Notes under the pieces: generated by a model
The model's input: only the letters and a program-made list of their open reading frames with translations
The model's database searches: none
What the model was told of the DNA's origin: nothing
Program-made: the position numbers and the translations under genes
Shown here: positions 37,873 to 47,298 of the stretch, in pieces
Position numbering within the stretch: position 1 is the stretch's first letter
Layout: each line of letters starts with the position of its first letter
Assembly (NCBI GenBank): GCA_001766825.1
Contig: LYOR01000009.1
Span: 1-50,385, forward strand
From: Candidatus Syntropharchaeum butanivorans
GTDB taxonomy: Archaea; Halobacteriota; Syntropharchaeia; Syntropharchaeales; Syntropharchaeaceae
Direction: 5' to 3'
Length of the DNA stretch: 50,385 nt

Positions 37873-38906
37873 TCGAACTTCTTGATATTGAGAAGAGACT
37901 TGGGGGATTCAGACTTGGACCGATCGATCTGAGGGTCGAGAAGGGTGAGTACTTCTTCCTGCTTGGCCCATCAGGCTCCGGAAAGACGGTACTTCTTGAG
38001 CTTATCGCAGGTATTCACTCGCCTGATCATGGAAGGATCCTCATCGATGGGAAGGATGCCATGAATCTCCCGATAGAGCGGCGAAACGTGGGGTATGTCT
38101 GCCAGGATCCGATGCTCTTTCCTTTTCTGAATGTGGAGAAGAACATAGGGTTTGGGCTTGCAATCAGGCGGTATCCGAAGGATGTGATCCGGAGCAGGGT
38201 GGAAGAGGTTGCAGGGATGCTCGGGATCTCGCATATTCTCTCAAGGGATGTCGAGAGACTGAGCGGTGGTGAGAAGCAGCGTGTATCCCTTGCACGTGCA
38301 CTCGTTACAGACCCCCAAATTCTGCTTCTCGATGAGCCATTGAGCAAACTGGATGCGAAGATGGCGTATAATCTTGGTAGAGAGCTTGAGAAGATCCACA
38401 GAGAGCTTGGGATCACGATGGTTCAGGTGACACATAATCAGGCGGAGGCACGGATGCTCGCAGATCGGATCGCAATCATCAAGGATGGAGAGATAATAGA
38501 GGTTGGTGGTCCTGATGAGATATTCTACACACCAGGCCACCGGTTTACTGCTGATTTTCTCGATATGGAGAATATATTTGATGGAGCAGTGAGATCGGCA
38601 AACGGTGAGGTGATATTTGAAGCAGAAGATCTCGAGATCATACTACCTCATCATATCGATGAGGGTCCTGTTACGATCGGGATCAGACCAGAAGATATAG
38701 AGATTGTCGAGGATGCGGGAAGAGATATCCTCTCTGGAAGAGTGATCGATCTCCATCCAAACGGGAACGCGCTTTACAGGATCTATGTTAAGGTGAAAGG
38801 TCTGATCTTTGCTGTGGATATGATGAGACACGATATAAGCAAGATAAAGATAGGGCAGGATGTCAATCTGTATATTAAACCTGAGGCAGTCAGGATCCTG
38901 AGGTGA
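37869..38906 (+). CDS. ABC transporter ATPase, ModC/WtpC-like
   Basis: A 345-aa ATPase with Walker A LLGPSGSGKTVLLELIAG, Q-loop VCQDPMLFPFL, signature RLSGGEKQRVSLARALV, Walker B ILLLDEPLSKLD and the H-loop in TMVQVTHNQAEARMLA. The last 100 residues are a TOBE/OB-like regulatory domain (VTIGIRPEDIEIVEDAGRDI, NALYRIYVKVKGLIFAVDMM), the region by which ModC-type proteins bind oxyanion or respond to it. It completes the transporter; ATGA overlap with the permease. Confidence 0.9.
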   Translation: MIELLDIEKRLGGFRLGPIDLRVEKGEYFFLLGPSGSGKTVLLELIAGIHSPDHGRILIDGKDAMNLPIERRNVGYVCQDPMLFPFLNVEKNIGFGLAIRRYPKDVIRSRVEEVAGMLGISHILSRDVERLSGGEKQRVSLARALVTDPQILLLDEPLSKLDAKMAYNLGRELEKIHRELGITMVQVTHNQAEARMLADRIAIIKDGEIIEVGGPDEIFYTPGHRFTADFLDMENIFDGAVRSANGEVIFEAEDLEIILPHHIDEGPVTIGIRPEDIEIVEDAGRDILSGRVIDLHPNGNALYRIYVKVKGLIFAVDMMRHDISKIKIGQDVNLYIKPEAVRILR

Positions 38907-38913
38907 GGCAGGT

Positions 38914-39720
38914 ATGAAAGAACAGATCATCATCGCACTCCTCTTACTCTCCATGCTCTCAGGCTGCATCGCCGGGAGGGTCGTTGAACCCGGGGACAGG
39001 GTCTCGATCAACTACACCGTTGAGTTTGAGAATGGAACGATCTATCAGAGGTCCCATGCCCCGATCAACCTTACCGTTGGCTCTGGAATGATGATCAGGG
39101 GCATAGAGGAAGGTATACTCGGAATGAAAGAAGGAGAGACTCGCAGACTTGTCATACCACCCGAGAAGGCTTATGGTACTGTAAATGAGAGCCTGATCGA
39201 GGAGATTCCACTTATTGAAGAGATACCATACCGGAAAGTGATCCCAAGAAGGATGAGCACCTCGATCGATAGGTTTGAGAGGAGCTTCGGGAAGAACCAC
39301 AGCGTGGGTGAGAGCCTCTATGTTCCGGGTGCAGGGTATAATGTAACAATTGTGGAGATGAACGAGCATGACGTCACGGTTCTCCTTGAGCTTGAGGTAG
39401 GAGACTCCTTCAGGAGCAGTAAGGGAGACTGGAACCAGACCGTGCTCGGTATCGATGGGGAGAATATAACGATAGCACCTGACTTCAAGGTCGGTGATAC
39501 GATCCAGATCTACAGATACTACTGGAACTCAACGGTTCTCGGTATCACGGATGAGAATGCCACGATAAGGCATAACCCGATCCCTGATATGGAGTTTGTG
39601 GACATCTTCGGTCTGCCATGGAGGATACATTTTGGTGAGGATAAGATCACGATAGACCATAACCATCCGCTTGCAGGGGAGACGCTCATATTCAATATCA
39701 CGATAGTGAATATAGGATAG
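38914..39720 (+). CDS. FKBP-type peptidyl-prolyl isomerase lipoprotein
   Basis: A 268-aa lipoprotein with signal MKEQIIIALLLLSMLSGC. The SlyD-like FKBP domain follows: DRVSINYTVEFENGTIYQRS, GMMIRGIEEGILGMKEGETR and VIPPEKAYG, then an insert-in-flap region and a C-terminal beta-rich extension (GDTIQIYRYYWNSTVLGITD). It catalyses prolyl isomerisation and probably helps fold exported proteins outside the membrane. Seven bases separate it from the ABC ATPase gene, so it is likely the last gene of the transporter operon. Confidence 0.85.
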   Translation: MKEQIIIALLLLSMLSGCIAGRVVEPGDRVSINYTVEFENGTIYQRSHAPINLTVGSGMMIRGIEEGILGMKEGETRRLVIPPEKAYGTVNESLIEEIPLIEEIPYRKVIPRRMSTSIDRFERSFGKNHSVGESLYVPGAGYNVTIVEMNEHDVTVLLELEVGDSFRSSKGDWNQTVLGIDGENITIAPDFKVGDTIQIYRYYWNSTVLGITDENATIRHNPIPDMEFVDIFGLPWRIHFGEDKITIDHNHPLAGETLIFNITIVNIG

Positions 39721-39759
39721 ACAGGTAAAACCTAACTTTATTCGGTTTTTCATCAAAAA

Positions 39760-39775
39760 CCTAAGGATATTAGGG
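39760..39775. promoter_or_regulatory. operator-like site before the filament operon
   Basis: CCTAAGGATATTAGGG joins CCTAA and TTAGG half-sites as in the feo promoters. AACCTAAC (39730-39736) lies upstream and CCCTAAC at about 39791 lies downstream of a TATGGTATATC box. The match is weaker than in the feo promoters. Confidence 0.4.
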
Positions 39776-39823
39776 TATGGTATATCAATCCCTAACAGAG
39801 AAAGACCAAGTGAAGCCGGTGGG

Positions 39824-41371
39824 ATGGAGGTTGATCCGGTGTCTGTTCCAGTCTGGTTACTTGTAATTTCAGTGATGCTATCTCCTGTATCAGTTGCAGC
39901 CTCTGAGAAGATCAGCGATCCGCTTATCAAGGATTCAGATGGGGATGGCATGCCAGATGACTGGGAGCTTGAGTATGGGCTTGATCCGCTAAACCCTGAT
40001 GATGCGGTGCTTGATTACAACGATGATGGGTTATCAAACATTGAAGAGTACGAGCGCAAAGCGAATCCGATAGACCGGGATGTGGATGATGACAGAATCG
40101 ATAACCTCGCTGAACGGGATGGGTTGCTCGGGTTTGTGACAGACCCTTTTGCGAAGGATACAGATGGAGACGGGCTTGATGACCTTGAAGAGCTTGCAGG
40201 ACTCATCGATGGTATGAATGAGTCCCAGATGAGATGGGTTGATATCGATGTAGAAGAGCTCATCGGGCTGAAAGAGGATTTTCCATGGATGCTTGATCCG
40301 TTAAACCCTGATACAGATGGTGATGGTATTGAAGATGGTGAGGAGGTTGATAAATACGGTTTTGATCCTGATGTGGATGATTCAACCGTTGATCTTGACT
40401 GCGACGGGCTTGATAACATAAGGGAGATCAATCTCGGGACCGATTATGATAGATGGGACACAGATGGTGATGGTTTGTCCGATGGGATGGAGGTTCTCGG
40501 GACGTACGGGATCATCACAGATCCGAAGAAGGTTGATACAGACTCAGATGGTGTTGATGATATGGAAGAGGTGGTCGGCGTAGCACCGATCCCACCCGCG
40601 GAGCATGTACTCACATTTGAGGAGTTTATCAGAGGGAGCGCATATGCAGGTGAGTACGTCACGATGAAGGCGAAGGTTAACCGTGTACGCACATCAAAGA
40701 ACTTCGATGAGTACTGGATCGATCTCAAATCGCTCGACAGTGACCCGGGTGTCTGCCTCTCTGGAGGTGCATTCGGCGTGGTTCATGTCGGCAACGCATG
40801 GCACTACGACTGGGAGCATGGAAATATCTTCACAGATGATATCTTTGGTATCACGCTCATGACAGATGATATCATCATTATAACAGGATATGCAACCCGG
40901 AAGGAGACCACAACCCGGATAATCGAGGTGAATACAGATGGGAGCGGTGGATCGATCTTTCTTGTCCTGGATCCACGCGAGAAGCGATGGCGGTGGATCC
41001 CATCAGAGGGCAATATCATCTACAGGACGAAGTTTGCCGTTCCAGATGTAAAGCCGGTATCAACCATTGAGCCGAGAGCCGTAACCGCAGAAAAAACCCC
41101 GGTACCTCCCAGGAGATGGACGGTTGAAGATCTGAAAAAACTTGAAGATGATCGTGAGGATAATCAGGCAGGTGTGAAAGAGAGGCTTCGATCCCTTCTA
41201 AACGATCTAAAAGGTCTTCTAAACTCGACGTCTGATTCAGGGCATGGGTATGAAGAGAAACCATCATCAGGTCCAGCACCGACCCCGAGACCCACGCCAG
41301 GGTCTGGAGTGATTGCCGGTGTGATCTCATTCATTTTAATTTATCTGCACCTGAGAAGAGGTGAACTATGA
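39824..41371 (+). CDS. secreted protein with calcium-binding (thrombospondin type 3-like) repeats
   Basis: A 515-aa exported protein (signal WLLVISVMLSPVSVAASE). Residues about 35-255 hold many acidic DxDxDG loops of the Ca-binding dockerin/TSP3 kind (DSDGDGMPDDWELEYGLDPL, DTDGDGLDDLEELAG, DTDSDGVDDMEE). Residues 265-390 look like an OB-fold domain (YAGEYVTMKAKVNRVRTSKN, ITGYATRKETTTRIIEVNT). A charged stretch, a Pro-rich linker and a membrane anchor (VIAGVISFILIYLHL) end it. It heads the filament operon and is a likely surface partner of that apparatus. Confidence 0.78.
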   Translation: MEVDPVSVPVWLLVISVMLSPVSVAASEKISDPLIKDSDGDGMPDDWELEYGLDPLNPDDAVLDYNDDGLSNIEEYERKANPIDRDVDDDRIDNLAERDGLLGFVTDPFAKDTDGDGLDDLEELAGLIDGMNESQMRWVDIDVEELIGLKEDFPWMLDPLNPDTDGDGIEDGEEVDKYGFDPDVDDSTVDLDCDGLDNIREINLGTDYDRWDTDGDGLSDGMEVLGTYGIITDPKKVDTDSDGVDDMEEVVGVAPIPPAEHVLTFEEFIRGSAYAGEYVTMKAKVNRVRTSKNFDEYWIDLKSLDSDPGVCLSGGAFGVVHVGNAWHYDWEHGNIFTDDIFGITLMTDDIIIITGYATRKETTTRIIEVNTDGSGGSIFLVLDPREKRWRWIPSEGNIIYRTKFAVPDVKPVSTIEPRAVTAEKTPVPPRRWTVEDLKKLEDDREDNQAGVKERLRSLLNDLKGLLNSTSDSGHGYEEKPSSGPAPTPRPTPGSGVIAGVISFILIYLHLRRGEL

Positions 41372-42276
41372 AGATTCTGAATAATAGCGGTTTGATCATA
41401 CTTCTGGCACTCCTCCTATCCTTTTCAGGATGTACTGAGCATGAAGCAGAGACAGACCGCGATTACAGCGAGTTGATCGAGACGCTCGATGAGGCGGACA
41501 GGATAGACTACCGCGAGCTTGTTGCAATCATGTATGATGTGCAGGATGACTGGAACGAGGGAAGAGGCAAGATCACCCCACCGCCGGCTGGAAGAGAGCC
41601 TGGCATAACCGCAACCGAGGTCTCGCCTACCAGTCTGCAGGTCATAGGTGAGATCGATGCGGGCTTTCTCGAGTTTACTCGATTGAGGGGTGTTGAGGTT
41701 ACTCCAATACCCCCGGCTCAATACAGAAGCGGTGATGGGGTTGTTCTGATCTGGGATGCGTCCCAGATTTCAGATGTGGAAGGGCTGATCAATGGACTTC
41801 TCACGGAAGAAGAGAGGGCTCAGGTTGAGAGTGGAGATCGCACATTCTTCATCAGGGATGGGACATTCATCATCGCGGGAAGAGACACGGAGCTGACCGC
41901 GCGAGCGGTTGCTGAAAACATCTTTCCTGTGGTCTGGATCAAAGAGGGGGAGAGTGAGCGTGCGGCACGTGCAAACCTCGAGGTCGGGTATGAGTGCGGA
42001 GAGGTCGGGAGGGATCTTCTCGAGGCTGTTATCCTGCGAAACCGTGCAAAGGTACTCTATCAGGATGGTGATTCCGAAGAGGCTCTCCGGTTATATGAGG
42101 AGTCGCTCGCCAGGTGTGAGGATGTGGTGGCACTCGCAGGAAAAGCCCAGATACTCGGATCAGATGGTAATCTCGGTCTCTATGTGAGCAAGTGCCCGAT
42201 GTGCGGGTCTGATATCGTTACCGTCCTCTCGATCGCTGATAAGGAGGTTATCTGGTCGAGGCACAAGGTGGGTTAA
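41368..42276 (+). CDS. lipoprotein of unknown function with C-terminal Cys pair
   Basis: A 302-aa lipoprotein (signal LIILLALLLSFSGC). It has an alpha/beta middle (VVLIWDASQISDVEGLINGL, GRDTELTARAVAENIFPVVW) and a TPR-like helical pair (DLLEAVILRNRAKVLYQDGD, SEEALRLYEESLARC). A knuckle with CPMCGSDIV near the end resembles half a zinc ribbon. I do not recognise a family. It sits between the Ca-binding protein and the secretion ATPase with ATGA coupling, so it may be a filament assembly factor outside the membrane. Confidence 0.65.
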   Translation: MKILNNSGLIILLALLLSFSGCTEHEAETDRDYSELIETLDEADRIDYRELVAIMYDVQDDWNEGRGKITPPPAGREPGITATEVSPTSLQVIGEIDAGFLEFTRLRGVEVTPIPPAQYRSGDGVVLIWDASQISDVEGLINGLLTEEERAQVESGDRTFFIRDGTFIIAGRDTELTARAVAENIFPVVWIKEGESERAARANLEVGYECGEVGRDLLEAVILRNRAKVLYQDGDSEEALRLYEESLARCEDVVALAGKAQILGSDGNLGLYVSKCPMCGSDIVTVLSIADKEVIWSRHKVG

Positions 42277-42278
42277 GG

Positions 42279-43973
42279 ATGTTTTCAAGATTCAAACTCA
42301 CGCTTAAGAGAAGGAACATCAAGCAGAAGATCCTTGAGCTTGAAGAGGACTATTACAGGGGGGAGGAGGGTGAAGCTGAGAGAATGGAGGATATCAGCGC
42401 GTTTCTCACAGAGAGGGCAGATGTTCCGATCGAGGAGATCAACGTGATCTACCCTGTAAATCCTCCATTCCAGTTTGCACAGATCGTCTATGACCCTATC
42501 GAGATGGAGCTTCTGTATAAGGCGATCGAGCCCGATTTAACCCAGAAAGAGGCGAATTATCTCTCAACGATAAATCTGCTCCTTGATAATATCAGGATCG
42601 ACACCAGGATGCTCGTTCTTGAACGGGAGCGACAGTTGCGTGAGAGGGTGAATGAGATCATTGAGAGCTACGATATGCCGCTTGACTCTTTCCAGCGCGA
42701 GAAGATAATATACACACTGCTTCGGGAGTATACAGGTTATGGGAGGATAGATGTCCTGATGCACGATCGTTACATCGAGGACATCAGCTGTAATGGTCCT
42801 GGAGATCCTCTGTACATCTACCACCGCATATTCGAGTCGTGCCGAACAAACATCGTGATAGATGAGCTTGAGCTCAACCGCTTCGTCCTGAAGCTTGCAC
42901 AGTCAGCAGGGAAGTACATATCGATAAGCCAGCCGATAACCGATGCAACACTCCCGGATGGATCACGGGTCAACCTCACACTTGGAGAGGAGGTGACACG
43001 TAAAGGTTCAACGTTTACGATCAGAAAGTTCAAGCACGATCCAATATCGCCGATCGAGCTTATGAAGTACGGCTCGGCTTCTGCAGAGCTCTTTGCATTC
43101 CTCTGGATCCTGCTCCAGTACAACAAATCGATACTTGTCTCGGGAAGTACAGCAGCAGGGAAGACGACGTTCTTGAATGCCCTCTGCATGTTCCTGAATA
43201 AGGAGGCAAAGATCGTCTCGATCGAGGATACGGCAGAGATAAATATCTACCACGACAACTGGATCCAGTCTGTTGCAAGGGTAGGGTTTGGGGGAGGACG
43301 TGGTGGAGAATCAGGTATTTCAGGTACTTCGGGTATTTCAGGTATCTCAGGGATACAGAGAAGACCGGGTGATATCACGCTCTACGACCTTCTTGCTGCA
43401 GCACTGAGGCAGAGACCTGATTACATAATCGTGGGTGAGGTCAGGGGTGCGGAGGCATACACGATGTTTCAAGCGATCTCTGTGGGGCACCCATCCCTCG
43501 GCACGATCCACTCCGGTTCACTCCCTGAGCTCATCTCACGGATTGAGTCAAACCCGATGAATGTGCCAAGACCCCTGTTTGCATCGCTTGATGCAGTCGT
43601 CTTTACGTCGATCGTTCCAGGGAATGTACAGGAAGAACAGAAGAAGCAGCGGAAGAAGCGGCGTGTGAAGAGTGTGGTTGAGATTCTTGACCTTGATCTT
43701 GACACCAATGATCTCATGACAAACGAGGTGATGAGATGGGAGCCGGCTGATGATAGTTTCAGGTTCACAAAGAGCTTCCTCTTTGAGGAGATCTCTCAGG
43801 AGTTCGGTGTGAAGGAGCGTGAGCTTCGAGGTGAGATGAAGCGAAGGGCTGATATCCTCAATTACATCTCTGAAATGAATATTACGGACTTCAGAGATGT
43901 GACTCGGCTCATCCAGTCCTATCATATCAACCCAGATGGGATCTTTGAGATGATCGAGGAGGTGGCTCCTTAG
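42279..43973 (+). CDS. type IV filament/secretion ATPase (TadA/PilB/ArlI-like)
   Basis: A 564-aa hexameric traffic ATPase that powers archaeal type IV pili or related secretion systems. After an N-terminal domain come Walker A LVSGSTAAGKTTFLNAL, the Asp box VSIEDTAEINIYHDNWIQSV, a Gly/Ser-rich insertion (GGRGGESGISGTSGISGISG), Walker B DYIIVGEVRGAEAYTMFQA and the His box SLGTIHSGS. It lacks pilin or pre-pilin peptidase neighbours within the window. The flexible Gly-Ile-Ser insertion lies between the Asp box and Walker B. Confidence 0.92.
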   Translation: MFSRFKLTLKRRNIKQKILELEEDYYRGEEGEAERMEDISAFLTERADVPIEEINVIYPVNPPFQFAQIVYDPIEMELLYKAIEPDLTQKEANYLSTINLLLDNIRIDTRMLVLERERQLRERVNEIIESYDMPLDSFQREKIIYTLLREYTGYGRIDVLMHDRYIEDISCNGPGDPLYIYHRIFESCRTNIVIDELELNRFVLKLAQSAGKYISISQPITDATLPDGSRVNLTLGEEVTRKGSTFTIRKFKHDPISPIELMKYGSASAELFAFLWILLQYNKSILVSGSTAAGKTTFLNALCMFLNKEAKIVSIEDTAEINIYHDNWIQSVARVGFGGGRGGESGISGTSGISGISGIQRRPGDITLYDLLAAALRQRPDYIIVGEVRGAEAYTMFQAISVGHPSLGTIHSGSLPELISRIESNPMNVPRPLFASLDAVVFTSIVPGNVQEEQKKQRKKRRVKSVVEILDLDLDTNDLMTNEVMRWEPADDSFRFTKSFLFEEISQEFGVKERELRGEMKRRADILNYISEMNITDFRDVTRLIQSYHINPDGIFEMIEEVAP

Positions 43974-45068
43974 ATGAAGAAGGATCTCGTGCTGGTCGTG
44001 GTATCATTCGTATCGCTTGTGGCATGCGTGGTATTCATCGGACTCAGGGTGAGGGCTGGCTTTGATAACATGGCACTCTTCGCACTGCCACACCACTGGA
44101 CAATCCTTGCCATGATGTCACTGGTGGTTTTCATCCTTGCCATGCGTGCCATGGGAAGAGAAGGGGTCCTGAGACCGCAGACCGGGCGTGATACACTGAG
44201 CCTTGAGGAGATCATTCATAATCTCAGACCCCAGACCTACATCAGGCTCTGCTACAATCTTCTTGGCAGGAGACTTGATAGAAGACCTGATGCAGCACTG
44301 CTGCGAAAGCTCTCAGGTGCTGAGATCTATGGAATAAGCCCTGGCACATTCCTTGCCCTCATGATTATAACACCCCTGATATGTGGTTTCATCGCATTTG
44401 GCATTGTTTTTGCACTCCTCAAGCTGAGTCCGGTTCACTCACTCCTCATATCACTTCTTGCAGCAGGTTCAGCCGCTGGCTTCTTCCCGCTTCTCATCCA
44501 TACAAAGAGATACAACCGGATGAAGTCGATCGAACGGGAGCTTCCCTTTGTCCTCTCCCATATGTCGATCATGGCAGGAACCGGGGCTACGCCCTTAAAG
44601 ACGATTGAATCGATTGCGGTGGAGGAGTATGGAGAGATATCATCCGAGTTTCGGAAGTTGATCTACCGGACGAACGTCCAGGGTGAGGATGCGATAACAG
44701 CCCTTGATCATCTCGCGATGTCAACCCCATCCGAGGTATTCAAAGAGCTCTGCCTCGATCTTGCCAACCTGATCCATATCGGTGGGGATCTGAGAAAGTA
44801 CCTCGAGGATCGATCTACCTACCTCATGGATCGAAGGAGACTCGTCGAGAAGCAGTTTATAGAGACGCTTGGGATGTACTCAGAGTTCTATATCGGTGGA
44901 ATAATGCTTGTTGTGATCATGGGAATCGTTGGTATCATAACAGCAGGTGCGCTCGGCTATGACTTCGGGACATCTGTGAAGACGATCTTTGATCTCTTCA
45001 TCTATCTCGTTGTGCCTGCATTGAATGGCCTCTTTCTCCTTGTGCTGGAGTTGATGTACCTTGATTGA
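43974..45068 (+). CDS. type II secretion F-like membrane protein (PilC/TadB-like), first
   Basis: A 364-aa membrane platform protein. Two N-terminal helices precede a cytoplasmic region (SLEEIIHNLRPQTYIRLCYN). The GspF/TadB core follows: LPFVLSHMSIMAGTGATPLK, TALDHLAMSTPSEVFKELCL, DRRRLVEKQFIETLGMYSEF and terminal helices. It begins directly after the ATPase stop and overlaps the second platform gene. Two consecutive PilC-like proteins are usual in archaeal pili of this class. Confidence 0.88.
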   Translation: MKKDLVLVVVSFVSLVACVVFIGLRVRAGFDNMALFALPHHWTILAMMSLVVFILAMRAMGREGVLRPQTGRDTLSLEEIIHNLRPQTYIRLCYNLLGRRLDRRPDAALLRKLSGAEIYGISPGTFLALMIITPLICGFIAFGIVFALLKLSPVHSLLISLLAAGSAAGFFPLLIHTKRYNRMKSIERELPFVLSHMSIMAGTGATPLKTIESIAVEEYGEISSEFRKLIYRTNVQGEDAITALDHLAMSTPSEVFKELCLDLANLIHIGGDLRKYLEDRSTYLMDRRRLVEKQFIETLGMYSEFYIGGIMLVVIMGIVGIITAGALGYDFGTSVKTIFDLFIYLVVPALNGLFLLVLELMYLD

Positions 45069-46446
45069 TATCGCTGAGATCAGAATGCTCTACCGAAAGT
45101 TTGTACTGAGACATGAGGTCAGAAAGGAGTACCTCACCGTGCTTCTGCCGCTGGTTATCGCAGTAATCATCATAGCATCAAGCCTCATCATCGCAAATCA
45201 GGTTGAGAGTTCAGAATCGGATGCTCTGCGGGGCGATCTCTATGAAGAGTATCTCAGGTCAATCGGGAGGGTTACAGGTGAGAGCAAAGCCACAGCAGAG
45301 GAGATACAACGCTCATGGGTTGCAGACCATCTTGATCATATCCTGATATTTGCGGTTCTGGTTGCGATCATGCCATACGGGGTTGACTCGTTTCTTGAGC
45401 GCAAGCGAAGAAGGCGGTATGAAGAGGAGTACAGTGAGTTTCTCTTTGAGGTATCAGAGCTTCTTCGATCAGGGATTGACCCGATCAAGGCACTGATTGA
45501 GATCTCAAGATCAGAGTTCAACCTCGACGGGAGAAAGTTTATCAAGGTGCCAAAGGCTCATCTGAAGGCACTGACACCCCTTGTTCAGAAGGCGGCATCA
45601 CTCGTTGCGATCGGCAAGTCATTCGAGTATGCGATGAAGAGAATGGCAGAGGATACGGGAAGCGAGCTTGTGAGAAAGTACGCACACCTCCTGGTGATGG
45701 CAACATACATCGGCGGTGACGTCTCAGGGATCATCCTCCGCGCATCATCTGATATGAGGACATACCTGAGAATCCAGAAGGAGAAGGAGAGCGATCTCAG
45801 GCAGTATGTCGTGATCCTCTACTTTGCACACGCGATACTGATCGCGATGATCTTCATGCTCATAACATACCTCCTTCCGTATATCGAGACCGTGGATCTT
45901 GGAGGCGCAGGAGAGATCCTGTTCGGAAGCTCTAATGCGATTCAGCTTGGAGGCGGGTTGCAGGATCTCGAGCTTGAAAGGTATTTCTTCCACCTGATCA
46001 TCATCAACGCATTGGTGATCGGTCTTATAATCGGGAAGATCGTGCACGGACATCTCAAACATGGACTCATACACTCATCGATCCTCATCATCTCAAGCTA
46101 TATCCTCTCATTGATGCTGATACTCCCGGGTGGCGGTGGGGCTGTGGATATAACCGTTCTATCCGGGGACGGTCAGACCGGAAAGCCCCTGGCTCAGCTC
46201 GATGAACCACTCGTATTCCAGGTGCTGGAGCATGGTGAGCCATACAGAGAGCATGTTACGATCAGTGTGAAGGGGCCCGGCGGTGTTAGCGGGTCTGCAA
46301 GACCGAACCGCATCAAACCAGACGATGAAGGGATTATAAGTACAACGATCACACTCGGGAAGAAGCCAGGGCTATACACGATAACGGTTAAGGCTGGAAG
46401 ATCGGAAGGGCTTGCAACAGCGACCGCGATTGACTACAGGGTGTGA
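45061..46446 (+). CDS. type II secretion F-like membrane protein, second, with C-terminal Ig-like domain
   Basis: A 461-aa protein starting at TTG 45061. Its core is the T2SSF fold: FLFEVSELLRSGIDPIKALI, FEYAMKRMAEDTGSELVRKY, IILRASSDMRTYLRIQKEKE and membrane helices. After the last helix it carries about 95 residues of beta-rich, Ig-like sequence (VFQVLEHGEPYREHVTISVK, GLYTITVKAGRSEGLATATA), predicted outside the membrane. Such a tail is not usual for PilC proteins and may dock surface partners. Confidence 0.85.
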   Translation: MIDIAEIRMLYRKFVLRHEVRKEYLTVLLPLVIAVIIIASSLIIANQVESSESDALRGDLYEEYLRSIGRVTGESKATAEEIQRSWVADHLDHILIFAVLVAIMPYGVDSFLERKRRRRYEEEYSEFLFEVSELLRSGIDPIKALIEISRSEFNLDGRKFIKVPKAHLKALTPLVQKAASLVAIGKSFEYAMKRMAEDTGSELVRKYAHLLVMATYIGGDVSGIILRASSDMRTYLRIQKEKESDLRQYVVILYFAHAILIAMIFMLITYLLPYIETVDLGGAGEILFGSSNAIQLGGGLQDLELERYFFHLIIINALVIGLIIGKIVHGHLKHGLIHSSILIISSYILSLMLILPGGGGAVDITVLSGDGQTGKPLAQLDEPLVFQVLEHGEPYREHVTISVKGPGGVSGSARPNRIKPDDEGIISTTITLGKKPGLYTITVKAGRSEGLATATAIDYRV

Positions 46447-46450
46447 TGGG

Positions 46451-46777
46451 ATGAAGGGTGTGATGATCGTTTATACTGCACTTCTCGGGATTTCAGGCAT
46501 AATCATGGGCGCAGGTGAGCTTTCAGATGACATCTTTGGAGGTATCTCACTTCTGATCGTATCCGGGTTCTATCTCAAAAGCTCACACCTTTACTGGAAT
46601 GAAAACCCTGATGGAATCGCTGTGATGGCGATTAGCACACTTCTTCTCTGGATGCTTGGCATAAACGATCTTATCGGGCTTGGCGTTGGTGCACTGGACG
46701 ATCTCACACCACCCATAATCCTGCTGCCATTCTCACTTCCCTCTATCGCGTTAATCTTTAAGGAGGTGCAGAGGTGA
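46451..46777 (+). CDS. small membrane protein next to the second FeoB
   Basis: About 108 aa with four hydrophobic segments (VMIVYTALLGISGIIMGAGE, FGGISLLIVSGFYLKSSHLY, AVMAISTLLLWMLGINDLIG, IILLPFSLPSIALIFKEVQR). It resembles the protein at 30252-30662 beside the other split FeoB. ATG 46451 is the likely start; the longer form would begin inside the previous gene. GTGA overlap with the GTPase gene indicates coupling with FeoB. Confidence 0.7.
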   Translation: MKGVMIVYTALLGISGIIMGAGELSDDIFGGISLLIVSGFYLKSSHLYWNENPDGIAVMAISTLLLWMLGINDLIGLGVGALDDLTPPIILLPFSLPSIALIFKEVQR

Positions 46778-47298
46778 GGATATTTCTCGTCGGAAACCCG
46801 AATGTGGGGAAGAGCACACTCTTTAAGGAGCTTACAGGCGCACGTATCATAATCTCCAACTACCCCGGGACAACGGTCGACTACTACATCTCACGGATGA
46901 ATCTGAACGGAAGCCGGGTCGAGGTTGTGGACGTCCCCGGGATATACTCGCTCAACCCCACAAGTGAGGCAGAGTATGTGGCAGTGAGGATCTTAGAGGG
47001 TTGTTCAGATGAGGATGCGGTGATAAATGTCGTTGATGGAACAAATCTTAGAAGAAACCTCTTTTTAACACTGGATCTTATCGAGCGCGGCTATCCACTC
47101 CTCATCGCAGTTAATATGATCGATATGCTCGGAGGATACGGGCTTGCGATCGATCTTGAAGGTCTGGAGAGGATTTTGGGTGTGCCTGTTGTGGGAGTGA
47201 GTGCGAGAAAGGGTGATGGGATCGATGAACTCAGATCAAGGATCGCTGATAGGAGATCTGTCTCTCTGGAGGAGGTTCTGAATGGATGCAGCGACTAA
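46774..47298 (+). CDS. FeoB GTPase part, second system
   Basis: A 174-aa G domain starting at GTG 46774: G1 VGNPNVGKSTLFKELTG, G2 ISNYPGTTVDYYISRMN, G3 VVDVPGIYSLNP, G4 AVNMIDMLGG and G5 VVGVSARKGDG. It is shorter than the first FeoB GTPase and ends soon after G5, missing most of the helical GDI domain. It overlaps the permease gene by 17 bases. Confidence 0.9.
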   Translation: MRIFLVGNPNVGKSTLFKELTGARIIISNYPGTTVDYYISRMNLNGSRVEVVDVPGIYSLNPTSEAEYVAVRILEGCSDEDAVINVVDGTNLRRNLFLTLDLIERGYPLLIAVNMIDMLGGYGLAIDLEGLERILGVPVVGVSARKGDGIDELRSRIADRRSVSLEEVLNGCSD

